Shown here: piece by piece, positions 7,681 through 18,401 of the stretch | Layout: each line of letters begins with the position of its first letter | How positions within the stretch are numbered: the first letter of the stretch is position 1 | Assembly: GCF_024160145.1 (NCBI RefSeq) | Contig: NZ_JAMYWQ010000001.1 | Coordinates: 124,001 to 188,000, forward strand | Direction: 5' to 3' | DNA from: Serratia nevei | GTDB taxonomy: Bacteria > Pseudomonadota > Gammaproteobacteria > Enterobacterales > Enterobacteriaceae | Length of the DNA: 64,000 nt | Program-made: the position numbers and the translations under genes | Notes under the pieces: model-generated | What the model was told of the DNA's origin: nothing | The model's database searches: none | What the model saw: the letters and a program-made list of their open reading frames with translations, nothing else

Positions 7681-7706
7681 GGCGGGCCGTTTATCGACGG
7701 TCCGCC
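7681..7706. terminator. hairpin between convergent mscS-type and lipoprotein genes
   Basis: A 10-bp stem with one G-U pair (GGCGGGCCGT/ACGGTCCGCC) lies between the two convergent stop codons. No T-run follows on either strand, so terminator function is uncertain. Confidence 0.35.
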
Positions 7707-7714
7707 CAGCGCGG

Positions 7715-7882
7715 CTAGTACATCGACGGCTCCACCGATTGCGAGCAGTCGCTGTTGGCACCGGAGTTGCTGCAGGTATACGGCTCATTCGGCGACGCCG
7801 GCGGAGCATTTGACGGACCGCCACCGCCGCCGATACACCCGCTCAGCATCAGCATCAAAAACACGAGAATAATCTTCTTCAT
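7715..7882 (-). CDS. small predicted lipoprotein
   Basis: This 55-residue product has a lipoprotein signal peptide (MKKIILVFLMLMLSGC, lipobox LSGC with Cys16). A short Gly/Pro/Ser-rich tail ends SQSVEPSMY and contains two further Cys in YTCSNSGANSDC. ATG 7882 was chosen because GGAGG lies just upstream; an ATG five codons earlier would put extra acidic residues before the signal peptide. The residue after Cys is Ile, giving no inner-membrane retention signal, so outer-membrane localisation is expected. The family is not recognised. Confidence 0.65.
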   Translation of the reverse strand: MKKIILVFLMLMLSGCIGGGGGPSNAPPASPNEPYTCSNSGANSDCSQSVEPSMY

Positions 7883-8048
7883 TCCACCGTCCTCCATTGC
7901 GATTTATCCCTTAAGTATATGTCGGGAAAGCGAACGCCACCGCTCGCCGGTGGATTTTCTCGCCGATGTGATGCCGCCGCCTGCGCGTTGACCTCAGCTG
8001 TTCTATGCTGGAGGCGGGGCAATTTCTACATCATCGACAGGGGACATC

Positions 8049-8510
8049 ATGAACGAAAGCATCGTGGTCAGACCGCTGGAAGCGCGGGATTACGCCGCCT
8101 GGCTGGCGCTGTGGCAAGGGTATAACGCATTTTACGGCCGTGAGGGGGCAACGGCGCTGCCGGACGAGGTGACGCAGGCCACCTGGCGGCGTTTTTTCGA
8201 CGCCTACGAACCGATGTTTGCGCTGGTCGCCGAACATCAGGGCCAGGTGGTCGGGTTGACGCACTATCTCCTGCACCGCAGCACCATCCAGCTACAGCCT
8301 AACTGTTATCTGCAGGATCTGTTCACGGCGCAGAGGGTGCGCGGCAAAGGCGTGGCGAGGGCGCTGATCGCGGCGGTCTATGAACGTGCGCAGCAGCTGG
8401 GGCTGCCGCGTGTTTACTGGAATACCCACGAAACCAACCAGACCGCCATGCGGCTGTATGACAAGGTGGCGGAGCGCCCCGGTTTTGTGATGTACCGCAA
8501 GGCGCTTTGA
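8049..8510 (+). CDS. GNAT-family N-acetyltransferase
   Basis: The 153-residue protein starts MNESIVVRPLEARDYAAW, the usual first strand and helix of GNAT enzymes. It carries the acetyl-CoA loop QRVRGKGVARALI (R-x-x-G-x-A type) near residues 96-108 and the C-terminal NQTAMRLYDKV helix. It is probably a small-molecule or amino-acid acetyltransferase; the substrate cannot be read from sequence. It is a monocistronic gene, convergent with the TonB receptor gene and separated from it by a hairpin. Confidence 0.8.
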   Translation: MNESIVVRPLEARDYAAWLALWQGYNAFYGREGATALPDEVTQATWRRFFDAYEPMFALVAEHQGQVVGLTHYLLHRSTIQLQPNCYLQDLFTAQRVRGKGVARALIAAVYERAQQLGLPRVYWNTHETNQTAMRLYDKVAERPGFVMYRKAL

Positions 8511-8520
8511 CGCCGGGCGA

Positions 8521-8549
8521 AAAGAAAACGGGCGCCAAACGGCGCCCGG
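8521..8549 (-). terminator. terminator of the TonB-receptor gene
   Basis: On the minus strand CGGGCGCC/GGCGCCCG (8 bp, 4-nt loop) is followed by TTTTCTTTT. It lies just past the receptor stop codon and may also help the plus-strand GNAT gene. Confidence 0.85.
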
Positions 8550-8559
8550 AGATGGGGGG

Positions 8560-10698
8560 TTAGAAATCGACCGTCGCCTGCAGGCTGAGGCTGCGCGGTT
8601 CGCCTTCAATCACGCGCAGGTTACCGGCGCTGGAGGCGTAGTATTCGCGGTTAAACAGGTTTTTCACATTCAGTTTCAGCTGAGTATGTTTGCCAAGCAG
8701 CTTGCTGTCCCAGGCGACAAAGGCATCCGCCACGGTGTAGGCCGGCATGGTGAAGCTGTTCTCCGGATCGCCGGCGCGGCGGCCGACATAGCGCGCACCG
8801 CCGCCCACGCGCACCTCGCCGGGCACCACCGGCAGCGTCATGCGGTGGCTGAGATACAGGCCGCCCATGTTGGTCGGGGCGTTGACCAGCCGGTTGCCGA
8901 CGTTGGCCGGATTGAGGTTGTCTTCGACGATCTCGGTTTTATCGTAGCTGTAGTTGGCGGTGAGATCCCAGTTGGGCGCCACTTCGCCGTTCAACTCCAG
9001 TTCAGCACCGGTGGATCGCGCCTTGGGAATGCTGCGGGTCACGCCGTTGATAAAGATCGACATATTGCTTTCTTCAATACGATAGAGCGCCAGCGTGGCG
9101 TCGAACGCCGGGGTGATCTGCCATTTGCCGCCCACCTCATAGGTGGTGCCGGTTTCCGGCGTGGCGACGTTGCCGTTATCGTCGATGGCGGTGGACGGCG
9201 TGAAGGAACGGCTGTAGTTACCGTACAGAGACAGGTTCGGCGTCAGCTTATACACCAGCCCCGCCTGCGGCAAAAACTGATCGTCTTTGTCATTGAGCGT
9301 ATTTTTCGGCTTCTGGAAACCGTTGCTGTTGTTCTGGTAATACGACTGATAGCGGGCGCCGAGCACCGCAATCCACCGGTCGGTGAGATGAATGCTGTCC
9401 TTGGCGTACAGGGAGCGGCTGAACAGCGTCGTGCGCAGGTTGCTCAATGCGTCGTTGTAGGTGGTGCTGTCGGTGACGGGCGCTTCGCCATACGCCGGAT
9501 CGTACATGTTGAACGTCTTCGACACCTTGCCGCGATAGGAGTAGGCCTTGTAAGTCTGGTTCTTCTCGTAGTCCACGCCCAGCAGCAGATCGTGTTGCAT
9601 GCCGAACACTTCCGGCGAACCGGTCACATCCCAGGAATAATAATCGGTCTGGTGATTGAAGCCGCGGTTGGCGTCGGCGCGGCGCGAAACGATGCCGGTC
9701 GCGGTGTCGATCGCGGTGGCGCGCACTTCGTTGCTGTCGTAACGGCGCTGCAGCCAGGCGTAGTTGAGGCGGGTGGTCCAGATCGGATCCAGCGCATATT
9801 CATAATGGGCGTTCAGACGTTTGTTCTTGCCCCAGGCGCGGTTGGCGTAGTCATCCAGCCGGCGGTTATAGGGCACATCGACCGGTTTGCCGTCGATAAA
9901 CGCGGTGCCGCGATCGTAAGGAATGTCGTATTTGTACTCGCTGTAGGCGATGTTAAAGGAAGCCTGGTCGCCGAACCAGCTGAGTGAAGGAGCGATCAGC
10001 GTGTGTTCGTCGCTGCCGAAGTTACGCCAGTAATCCTCGTGCTGGCGCTCGGCGATCAGGCGGAAGGCGAAGCCGCCGCCCAGCGGGCCGGTCACATCGA
10101 CGCTGCCGCTGCCGCCGCCGAAGCTGTTGGTGGCGCCGCTAATGCGGGTGTTCCAGTCATACTGCGGTTTTTTGCTGATCAGGTTGATGACGCCGCCGGG
10201 GCTGAGGATGCCATACAGCAGCGAAGCGGAACCTTTCAGCACCTCGACGCGATCGGTGGTGGCGTCCATGCTCAGCCCCTGGTTGCTGCGCACGCCGTCG
10301 ATGAACACCGAACCGTCGGAGTTAACCCCGAAACCGCGTTTGACGAAGCCATCCTCGGTGCCGCCGAGCGTGTTACCCTGGGTGACGCCGCTGACGAATT
10401 TCATCGCGTCATTGACGCTTTTGACCTGGAAGTCGTCAATCACCTGCGAGGTAACGACGCTGACCGATTGCGGCAGTTCACCGATTGGCGTGGCGGTTTT
10501 GCTGCCGGTTGAGGCGGTATCGGCGCTATAGCTGCCGGCAGGCAGGGCGGTGGCGGTCACCGTGATGGCGTCTTCCTTTTTTGCGTCGGGCGCGGCGGCG
10601 ATCGCCAGGGCGGGGAACAGGCCGGCAAGCAGGGGCAGCGTACGAAGAACGTGATTTTTATTTCTTTTATTGGGGTGGCGAAGAACTGACTGGTGCAT
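8560..10698 (-). CDS. TonB-dependent siderophore receptor
   Basis: This outer-membrane receptor is 712 residues long. After a signal peptide (about residues 1-35, ending AIAAA) comes a TonB box-like DAITVTAT. A plug domain (about 60-180, including VDGVRSNQG and RVEVLKGSASLLYG) is followed by a 22-strand barrel ending in the required aromatic residue (LQATVDF). The plug resembles hydroxamate receptors of the FcuA/FoxA/FhuE group; the ligand is not certain. ATG 10698 was chosen because the longer frame (10737) would start inside the Fur box. The Fur box indicates iron repression. Confidence 0.88.
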   Translation of the reverse strand: MHQSVLRHPNKRNKNHVLRTLPLLAGLFPALAIAAAPDAKKEDAITVTATALPAGSYSADTASTGSKTATPIGELPQSVSVVTSQVIDDFQVKSVNDAMKFVSGVTQGNTLGGTEDGFVKRGFGVNSDGSVFIDGVRSNQGLSMDATTDRVEVLKGSASLLYGILSPGGVINLISKKPQYDWNTRISGATNSFGGGSGSVDVTGPLGGGFAFRLIAERQHEDYWRNFGSDEHTLIAPSLSWFGDQASFNIAYSEYKYDIPYDRGTAFIDGKPVDVPYNRRLDDYANRAWGKNKRLNAHYEYALDPIWTTRLNYAWLQRRYDSNEVRATAIDTATGIVSRRADANRGFNHQTDYYSWDVTGSPEVFGMQHDLLLGVDYEKNQTYKAYSYRGKVSKTFNMYDPAYGEAPVTDSTTYNDALSNLRTTLFSRSLYAKDSIHLTDRWIAVLGARYQSYYQNNSNGFQKPKNTLNDKDDQFLPQAGLVYKLTPNLSLYGNYSRSFTPSTAIDDNGNVATPETGTTYEVGGKWQITPAFDATLALYRIEESNMSIFINGVTRSIPKARSTGAELELNGEVAPNWDLTANYSYDKTEIVEDNLNPANVGNRLVNAPTNMGGLYLSHRMTLPVVPGEVRVGGGARYVGRRAGDPENSFTMPAYTVADAFVAWDSKLLGKHTQLKLNVKNLFNREYYASSAGNLRVIEGEPRSLSLQATVDF

Positions 10699-10721
10699 AT
10701 CATTCCATGTTAAATTATAAA

Positions 10722-10740
10722 TAATAACGATTATCATTAT
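10722..10740 (-). promoter_or_regulatory. Fur box of the TonB-receptor gene
   Basis: Minus-strand ATAATGATAATCGTTATTA matches about 15 of 19 positions of the Fur consensus GATAATGATAATCATTATC. It lies 24 bp upstream of the receptor start, as expected for Fur-repressed siderophore receptors. Confidence 0.85.
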
Positions 10741-11085
10741 AATTATTGTTTACTTGGCTTGCATAGAGGGCAAAGGAGAGATCCGCGCATTGCCCGATTT
10801 TATTTTGTCATCAAAGAAAAAGACGGTGGTTTTAGCGATAAAAATCCGACGAGTTGACCATAATGATCAAGACGGTCGGGATGCCTTGGCAGTTTCTGCG
10901 CCAGATGGGTGAGTATCGTCAATATATTGATACACAAATATATTTTTCCTTGATGAATAAACAGGTGTCCGAGCCGGTAAAACTGGCAATAATAGTGGGG
11001 TCGGTCGTTAATATTCTTCTCATTGCCGACGGGCATGACGCCAACAGATTGTCACCTTACGCAAGCGGAAGTCTCTGGATCCAAG
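10741..11085. other. intergenic region between TonB receptor and diguanylate cyclase
   Basis: About 345 bp between divergent genes. Apart from the adjacent Fur box I see only AT-rich stretches (10915-10965) that could hold the cyclase promoter. No RNA gene or convincing small ORF is visible. Confidence 0.5.
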
Positions 11086-12528
11086 ATGCAAACCACTTCG
11101 TTGTCCGCTACCCGGAAAATCTGGCCTGCGATCACCGTTTTCTTGCTGGTGTTCGTACTGTGCCTGCTGGGTATCCTGAGCCGCCCCGGTGGCTTTCTGG
11201 CGATATTCTGGCCGGCGAATGCCGTGCTGCTGGCGGTATTGGTCCGCCGTCCGCAGTGGGCCACGGGCGCCGGTTGGGGAATGGCGGTGCTGGGTTATCT
11301 GGCGGCGGATCTGCTGACCGGCAGTTCGTTGGAAAAGGCGCTGCTGCTGAACGCCGCCAACCTGACCGGCGTAGTGGTAGGGTATCTGATGTTCATGCGG
11401 CTCTCGCCGCCGGCACGCATGTTGCAGCGCGGCGCTTCCAGCATGTACCTGTTCGCTATCTGCCTGGCCGCCGCCGCCGCTACCGGCGTAGTGGGGGCCG
11501 TTGCCTCGCAGTGGTTGTTCGGCAAACCCTATCTGACCTCGGTGGTGCTGTGGTTCTCTTCCGAATTCACCAATTACGTCACGCTGATGCCGTTTATTCT
11601 GGTCTTTCCCGCCGATGGGCACCTGCGCCTGCGCGCGGCCTGCGCCATGCTGATGCAGCGCCGCCAGTGGACGCATGTGGGGCGGAAACTGGCCGTATTG
11701 GCGCTGCTGGTGCTGGCGGCGGTTTGCAGCGTGCTGATCGGCGGCCCCGGCGCCGTGATCTTCCCGATGCCGGGGCTGCTGTGGCTGGCGATGTCCTTTT
11801 CGCTGTTCAGCACCATGATCGCGGTCCTGGTTTACGTGCTGTGGTGCCATCTGGCGATCGATTTTGGGTTGCTGAGCACGACGCTCGACATGAAGGTGTT
11901 GCAAAACGCGGTGTCGATGCGTTTGGGCATCGCGCTGTTGGCGCTGGGGCCGATCGCCGTCGCCAGCATGAACTATGCGCGCAACGCGCTGTTACGCACG
12001 CTGGAGCACGTGGCCAATCACGATGCGTTGACGCACGTACTGACGCGCAATGCGTTTATGCAGCGCGGTGAGCGGGTGATCGACCAAAAAGGCGAGCTGG
12101 TGTGCGTCATGATGCTCGATATCGACTATTTCAAATCGATTAACGATCGTTTCGGCCATGCCGGCGGCGATCAGGCGCTGATGGCCTTTACCCGGGCGAT
12201 CGCCGCCGATCTGAGCGTCGACGATCTGTTCGGCCGCATGGGGGGCGAAGAGTTTGCCATCGTCTCGACGCTTGGCCAGCCGCAGCAGGGGTTGCAACTG
12301 GCCGAACGGCTGCGGCAACGCATCGAAGCGGAGTCGATCACCATGCCGGCCGGCCATCCGCTGCAGATCACCGTCAGCATCGGTATGGTGACCTGCCTGG
12401 GCGGTTCCGGCCACAGCCTGGCCGATCTGCTGAAGCTGGCCGATCTGGCGGTGTACAAAGCAAAACACGCCGGCCGTAACCGCGTCGCCACGCCGGAATT
12501 TTCCCCCTCGGTTGATGGCGAACGCTGA
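11086..12528 (+). CDS. MASE1-type membrane diguanylate cyclase (GGDEF)
   Basis: The 480-residue inner-membrane signalling enzyme makes cyclic di-GMP from two GTP. The first about 300 residues are a MASE1-like sensor with about eight helices. The GGDEF domain follows, with the active-site loop GRMGGEEFAIV near residues 383-393 and the metal-site MLDIDYFKSINDRFGH. The Arg of the RxxD inhibitory site expected just before the loop is replaced (SVDD), so product inhibition through this site is unlikely. ATG 11035 and TTG 11023 are possible upstream starts with weak ribosome-binding sites. The sensor ligand is unknown. Confidence 0.88.
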   Translation: MQTTSLSATRKIWPAITVFLLVFVLCLLGILSRPGGFLAIFWPANAVLLAVLVRRPQWATGAGWGMAVLGYLAADLLTGSSLEKALLLNAANLTGVVVGYLMFMRLSPPARMLQRGASSMYLFAICLAAAAATGVVGAVASQWLFGKPYLTSVVLWFSSEFTNYVTLMPFILVFPADGHLRLRAACAMLMQRRQWTHVGRKLAVLALLVLAAVCSVLIGGPGAVIFPMPGLLWLAMSFSLFSTMIAVLVYVLWCHLAIDFGLLSTTLDMKVLQNAVSMRLGIALLALGPIAVASMNYARNALLRTLEHVANHDALTHVLTRNAFMQRGERVIDQKGELVCVMMLDIDYFKSINDRFGHAGGDQALMAFTRAIAADLSVDDLFGRMGGEEFAIVSTLGQPQQGLQLAERLRQRIEAESITMPAGHPLQITVSIGMVTCLGGSGHSLADLLKLADLAVYKAKHAGRNRVATPEFSPSVDGER

Positions 12529-12625
12529 ACTTCCGATCCGGGCCGCGCACAGGCCGTCTAAACTGGTAGGGCGCGCAGGCGACTTCGCCCGCGTATTTCT
12601 CTCCAACGCTAAAACGGAGACGCCG

Positions 12626-13099
12626 ATGGCCAGAATTACGCAACATCTGTGGTTTGAAAAAGAGATGGAAGCAGCGTTGAACTGTTATGTCGCGCTGATC
12701 CCCGGTTCGTCCGTGAACTGGTTTTCCGAGCTGCCGGCCGAGACGCCGAGTGGCCCCGCCGGCAGCGTCAAGCTGGCGTCCTTCACCCTGGGCGACCAGC
12801 GCTATGCGGCGATAGAAGCCGGGCCGCTGGATCCGTTCAACCACAGCTTTTCCATCATGGTGGAGTGCGACGATCAGGCGGAAGTGGACAGGCTGTGGGA
12901 AACGCTGAGCGACGGCGGCGAGGCGGAGCAGTGCGGCTGGCTGCGCGATCGCTGGGGGCTGTGTTGGCAGATCGTGCCGCGGCGCCTGACGGAACTGATG
13001 AACGATCCCGACGCCGCGCGCGTGCGGCGGGTGACGGAGGCGATGCTGATGATGGGCAAAATCGACATCGCCGGCCTGGAAGCGGCGGCGCGGGACTAG
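12626..13099 (+). CDS. PhnB-like VOC family protein
   Basis: The 157-residue protein starts [17 protein letters not shown], typical of the PhnB/3-demethylubiquinone methyltransferase-like VOC (glyoxalase-fold) proteins. It includes a [12 protein letters not shown] strand near residue 113 and a C-terminal [14 protein letters not shown] helix. ATG 12626 is preceded by GGAG. These are small cytosolic proteins with beta-alpha-beta-beta-beta units. Their reactions are mostly unassigned, and none can be read from this sequence. It is a monocistronic unit between the cyclase and dsdA. Confidence 0.8.
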   Translation: MARITQHLWFEKEMEAALNCYVALIPGSSVNWFSELPAETPSGPAGSVKLASFTLGDQRYAAIEAGPLDPFNHSFSIMVECDDQAEVDRLWETLSDGGEAEQCGWLRDRWGLCWQIVPRRLTELMNDPDAARVRRVTEAMLMMGKIDIAGLEAAARD

Positions 13100-13214
13100 C
13101 GGCTGGCGCCGCGCTTGCATCAATCTGCTGCACCTCAAGCTCAGTATTTATCATTTGTCAGCCGCCGGCGTTCGCGGCATGGTGACGGCAACGCCAAATC
13201 AGTCAGGAACAGTT

Positions 13215-14549
13215 ATGCAAAAATCACAGATTCAACCGTGGGTTGCGCAGCATCCGCTGTTGCAACGAATGGTCGCCCTCGAGCCGATCACCTGGTTCAA
13301 TCCGCGCGCGACAACGCTGGCCGCAGGCTTGCCCCATGTCGGCCTGAGCGCCGCCGACGTCGCCGCAGCGGAGCAGCGCCTGGCGCGCTTCGCGCCTTAT
13401 CTCGCCGTGGCCTTCCCCGAGACTCAAGCGACCGGGGGGATTATCGAATCCGAACTGGTGGCGATCCCCGCCATGCAGCAGGCGTTGGATCGGCGCTACG
13501 GGCTGCGGCTTGGCGGGAAGCTGCTGCTGAAAAAGGACAGCCATCTGCCGATCTCCGGCTCAATCAAGGCGCGCGGCGGCATCTACGAGGTGCTGACGCA
13601 CGCGGAGACGCTGGCGCTGGCGGCGGGGCTGCTGCAGACCGGCGACGACTACGCCCGGCTGTTTTCCGACGAGTTTCGTCAGTTCTTCAGCCAGTACCGC
13701 ATCGCCGTCGGATCGACCGGCAATCTGGGGTTGTCGATCGGCATCATCAGCGCCCGGCTGGGGTTTGACGTCAGCGTGCACATGTCGGCGGATGCGCGGG
13801 CGTGGAAGAAACAAAAGCTGCGCGATAACGGCGTCACGGTGGTGGAGTACGCCGAAGATTACGGCGTGGCGGTCGAACAGGGGCGCAAACAGGCGGCGAA
13901 CGATCCGCGCTGCTTCTTTATCGACGATGAAAACTCGCAGACCCTGTTCCTCGGCTACGCGGTGGCCGGCGGCCGCCTGAAGCGGCAGTTCGCCGAACAG
14001 GGCATCGTGGTGGACGCGCAGCACCCGCTGTTCGTGTATCTGCCGTGCGGCGTCGGCGGCGGGCCGGGCGGCGTGGCGTTTGGCCTCAAGCTGGCGTTCG
14101 GCGATCACGTTCACTGTATTTTCGCCGAACCAACCCATTCGCCCTGCATGCTGCTCGGCGTCTACAGCGGGTTGCATGACGGCATTGCGGTGCAAGATCT
14201 CGGTATCGATAACCGCACCGCGGCGGACGGGCTGGCGGTAGGGCGCGCCTCCGGCTTTGTCGGCCGGGCGATGGAGCGCCTGCTGAGCGCGTTTTACACC
14301 CTGAGCGACGAAGAGATGTTTGCGCTGCTCGGGCTGTTGGACAAGCACGAGCATCTTCAGCTGGAGCCGTCTGCGCTGGCCGGCATGGCCGGGCCGTGGC
14401 GCGTTGCAGCCCATGCGAAGGCGCTCAGCGAGCAAGGCATCAGCGCCGAGAGTCTGGCGCAGGCGACGCACCTGGTGTGGGCGACCGGTGGTGGCATGGT
14501 GCCGCCGGTGGAAATGGCGAAGTATCTCGCCGCCGGGCAGGCGGAATAA
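13215..14549 (+). CDS. dsdA: D-serine ammonia-lyase (D-serine dehydratase)
   Basis: This PLP enzyme converts D-serine to pyruvate and ammonia in the cytosol. The 444-residue length fits DsdA. The Schiff-base lysine lies in [11 protein letters not shown] near residue 118. The phosphate-binding loop [10 protein letters not shown] and the glycine-rich CGVGGGPGG are present. ATG 13215 has AGGAA upstream and gives the usual N-terminus; the frame stays open 60 bp further upstream without support. No dsdX transporter or dsdC regulator lies next to it, so it may protect against D-serine rather than form a D-serine utilisation operon. Confidence 0.93.
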   Translation: MQKSQIQPWVAQHPLLQRMVALEPITWFNPRATTLAAGLPHVGLSAADVAAAEQRLARFAPYLAVAFPETQATGGIIESELVAIPAMQQALDRRYGLRLGGKLLLKKDSHLPISGSIKARGGIYEVLTHAETLALAAGLLQTGDDYARLFSDEFRQFFSQYRIAVGSTGNLGLSIGIISARLGFDVSVHMSADARAWKKQKLRDNGVTVVEYAEDYGVAVEQGRKQAANDPRCFFIDDENSQTLFLGYAVAGGRLKRQFAEQGIVVDAQHPLFVYLPCGVGGGPGGVAFGLKLAFGDHVHCIFAEPTHSPCMLLGVYSGLHDGIAVQDLGIDNRTAADGLAVGRASGFVGRAMERLLSAFYTLSDEEMFALLGLLDKHEHLQLEPSALAGMAGPWRVAAHAKALSEQGISAESLAQATHLVWATGGGMVPPVEMAKYLAAGQAE

Positions 14550-14557
14550 GGCGCAGT

Positions 14558-14580
14558 AAAAAGGGGCGAAAATCGCCCCT
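14558..14580. terminator. bidirectional terminator between dsdA and bglA
   Basis: AGGGGCGA/TCGCCCCT (8-bp stem, 14562-14580) separates convergent genes. On the minus strand it is followed by TTTTTACT, a clear terminator for bglA. On the plus strand the T-run is weak. Confidence 0.75.
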
Positions 14581-14597
14581 GATTGTCTGCCGCGCGG

Positions 14598-16046
<1,449 letters not shown>

Positions 16047-16133
16047 TTATTTAATGAAGGGTAATAACGCTGCGTTGAGAATAGAGTAGCAAGACCGAAA
16101 GAAATGTCACGATATAACAAACCACCGTGGAAA

Positions 16134-16145
16134 GTGATTTGTCAC
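16134..16145. promoter_or_regulatory. candidate operator palindrome upstream of bglA
   Basis: GTGATTTGTCAC is an inverted repeat (GTGA-N4-TCAC) about 105 bp upstream of bglA and just downstream of the RpiR-family gene. A related half GTCAC lies at 16106-16110. The spacing is too short for a CRP site. Assignment to the RpiR protein is a guess. Confidence 0.3.
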
Positions 16146-16164
16146 AATAAAAAAACAGCCTGTT

Positions 16165-16899
16165 TTATTTGGCCGAATTAATATGCCCGAGCCGTTTACC
16201 GATGGTTTCAATAATGTAAAGCACGGGGATCTGCGTGGTGATATTGTGATGCCCGCCGATCAAATGCTGCGGAACGTGGTAGGAGAGGTTGAAGTCCGCC
16301 AGCCGCGCCAGCGAAGAGGTTTCGTTGTTGGTGATGCTGATGATCTTGCAGTGGTGCAGGCTGAACTGGCTGGCCAGCCGCAGGATCTCTTCGGTTTCGC
16401 CGGTAACCGACAGCATGATCGCCACCGCGTTTTTATACATGTCGCTGTTGACGGGATAATAAGGATCGTCGATGTGGGTACTGAATTTCCCGACGTTGGA
16501 AAAGAAACGCGCGCCATATTTCCCCAATGCGCCTGAGGTGCTGATACCGACGAAAATAATTCGCTCGGCGGCGGCGATATGTTGCACCGCCTGATCGATC
16601 AGCTGATTAAACTCTTCGTTGCTGACGCTTTTAAAAAAGCTGAGGATTTCGCCGATGCCGGAATCGACCGGCGGCGCATCGGTTTGTTCCAGGTACAGCT
16701 TGAATCGGATGCGAAATTCCGAATAGCCGTCACAGCCCATTTTCTTGCAAAACCGCAGCACGGTGGTGGTGGACACGCCGGCGGCCTCGGCCAGCTCGCG
16801 GATGGTCATGTACATCACTTGATTCTTGTGTTTGCTGACGTAGTTATAAACCATCAGCTCCAGGGCGTTGAGCTCGGCGATTGCTTTATGGGTAAACAT
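16165..16899 (-). CDS. RpiR/MurR-family transcriptional regulator (HTH-SIS)
   Basis: The 244-residue cytosolic regulator has an N-terminal HTH (about residues 30-60, AEAAGVSTTTVLRFCKKMG) and a C-terminal SIS sugar-phosphate-binding domain (about 110-235, including IIFVGISTSGA and SVTGETEEI). RpiR proteins sense phosphosugars. The position directly upstream of bglA points to control of beta-glucoside use, with a phospho-beta-glucoside as likely effector (inference). Confidence 0.88.
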   Translation of the reverse strand: MFTHKAIAELNALELMVYNYVSKHKNQVMYMTIRELAEAAGVSTTTVLRFCKKMGCDGYSEFRIRFKLYLEQTDAPPVDSGIGEILSFFKSVSNEEFNQLIDQAVQHIAAAERIIFVGISTSGALGKYGARFFSNVGKFSTHIDDPYYPVNSDMYKNAVAIMLSVTGETEEILRLASQFSLHHCKIISITNNETSSLARLADFNLSYHVPQHLIGGHHNITTQIPVLYIIETIGKRLGHINSAK

Positions 16900-17155
16900 G
16901 AGTCGATCCGGCGGCTGAAAACGGGAAGCTTATCTGCGGGTTAACATAGCAAAATTCACCGCCGCTGGCACTGCCGGGCAAAAAGAAAAGCCGCACCAGT
17001 CAGGCGCGGCCCAGGGTTCACGACGAACAAGTAAAGCAAAACGTTCCGGAAGACGTGCCATGAAAACGCGTTTCATCACACAGCGTTAGCATAGGCCAGC
17101 GGATCCCGGCGGCAAAATGCCGGTTTTTGCTTACTAAAGCGAAAGATTGGCAAAG

Positions 17156-18337
17156 TTATGGCATCGCCTGTTTGGCGCGTGAACGCGCGAGCAAAGGCGG
17201 TACCAGCAGATACAGCGCGGCGGCCAACGCCCACACCAGGCCGGGCCAGACATCGCGCGTGGCGGCATACAGTGCCGTCGCCACCAGTGGCCCCGCGACG
17301 CCGATCAGGCTGCCCATGCTGGCGAGCGTCCCTTGCAGCTCGCCCTGATGATCGTCGTCCACCTTGTGCGCCATCAGCGCTTGCAGCGCGGGCAACGCCA
17401 TGCCGCCCGCGGCGAAGAACGGCAGCAGGGCGAAAGGCGCCCAGCCGCGCGTGGCGACAGACAACAGCACCAGGCCCAGGGCGTCGGCGGCCAGGCCGAT
17501 CAGCAGCGCCTTGCGTTCGCCGAGCCGTGCGACCAGCGGGCCGATGGCAAAGGCCTGCGACAGCGCGTGGCAGGCGCCGTAGCCGGCCAGCGAGAGGCCT
17601 GCCACCATCATGCTCCAACCGAAACGATCCTGGCCGTATAAAATCCACAGCGTGGCCGGTGCCTGCGAAACCAGCGCCATGATCAGGTAAATGCCGGCCA
17701 GCGGCAGCAGGCCGGGCTTGCCGTGCAGCCGCCGCAATGACGAGAAGGGGTTAAGGCGAATTTTCTCGGCGGCGCGGGGGCGTGTTTGACGCGATTCGGG
17801 CAGCAGGAAAAACGCCATCGCCAGGTTGAGAGCATTCATCACCGCCGCCGCCAGGAAGGGCGCATGCAGATGCCATTCGCCCAGCGAACCGCCGAGCAAC
17901 GGGCCGACGATAAAGCCGACGCCGAACACCGCGCCCACCAGGCCGAAACGCCGCGCGCGCTGGCCGGCAGGGGTAATATCGGTGACGTAAGCGGTGGCGA
18001 CCGCCATGTTGGCGCCGGTGATGCCCGCCAGCAACCGCCCCAGATAGAGCCAGGCCAGCGTCGGCGCGAACGCCATCAGCAGGTAGTCGGCCGCCGCGCC
18101 GGCGAGCGAAATCAGCAGTACCGGCCGCCGTCCGAAGCGATCGCTCAGCGCGCCGAGGATCGGCGAAAACAGGAATTGCATCAACGCATAGGCCGCCAGC
18201 AGGGCGCCGTAATGCACGCTGCCGGCATCGAGACCGCCCAGCGAGCGCAACAGCGCCGGCAGAATCGGCATGATCAGACCGATGCCCACCGCATCCAGCA
18301 GCACCGTCAACAAAATAACCAACATCGGTTTTTTCAA
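17156..18337 (-). CDS. tetA: tetracycline efflux MFS antiporter, Tet(41)-like
   Basis: This is a 12-helix H+-coupled tetracycline exporter of about 393 residues. It carries the TetA-group N-terminus (LLDAVGIGLIMPILPALLR), motif A ALSDRFGRRPVLL and a GLVGAVFGVGFIVGPLLGG helix 5. The start is TTG 18337 (ATG four codons later is possible). It is divergent from tetR with two tet operators between. In S. marcescens this gene arrangement matches the chromosomal determinant named tet(41); the exact class is from memory, not from a comparison. There is no transposon around it. Confidence 0.88.
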   Translation of the reverse strand: MKKPMLVILLTVLLDAVGIGLIMPILPALLRSLGGLDAGSVHYGALLAAYALMQFLFSPILGALSDRFGRRPVLLISLAGAAADYLLMAFAPTLAWLYLGRLLAGITGANMAVATAYVTDITPAGQRARRFGLVGAVFGVGFIVGPLLGGSLGEWHLHAPFLAAAVMNALNLAMAFFLLPESRQTRPRAAEKIRLNPFSSLRRLHGKPGLLPLAGIYLIMALVSQAPATLWILYGQDRFGWSMMVAGLSLAGYGACHALSQAFAIGPLVARLGERKALLIGLAADALGLVLLSVATRGWAPFALLPFFAAGGMALPALQALMAHKVDDDHQGELQGTLASMGSLIGVAGPLVATALYAATRDVWPGLVWALAAALYLLVPPLLARSRAKQAMP

Positions 18338-18344
18338 AATTGTG

Positions 18345-18363
18345 ACTCTAACAGTGATAGAGT
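18345..18363. promoter_or_regulatory. tet operator 1
   Basis: ACTCTAACAGTGATAGAGT closely resembles the TetR operator palindrome. It lies immediately upstream of tetA, and its centre is 37 bp from the second operator. Confidence 0.85.
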
Positions 18364-18381
18364 ATGGAGTATTCCACAGTT

Positions 18382-18400
18382 ACCCTATCAGTGATAGAGA
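18382..18400. promoter_or_regulatory. tet operator 2
   Basis: ACCCTATCAGTGATAGAGA contains the perfect core CTATCAGTGATAG and ends one base before the tetR ATG, allowing autoregulation. Confidence 0.85.
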
Positions 18401-18401
18401 G

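Noticed and set aside
10699-10737. Longer start for the TonB receptor
   Set aside because: The extra codons run through the Fur box, and the signal peptide is complete from 10698.
16134-16145. CRP site upstream of bglA
   Set aside because: The GTGA/TCAC halves are only 4 bp apart instead of 6, so this is not a CRP site; kept only as a generic palindrome.
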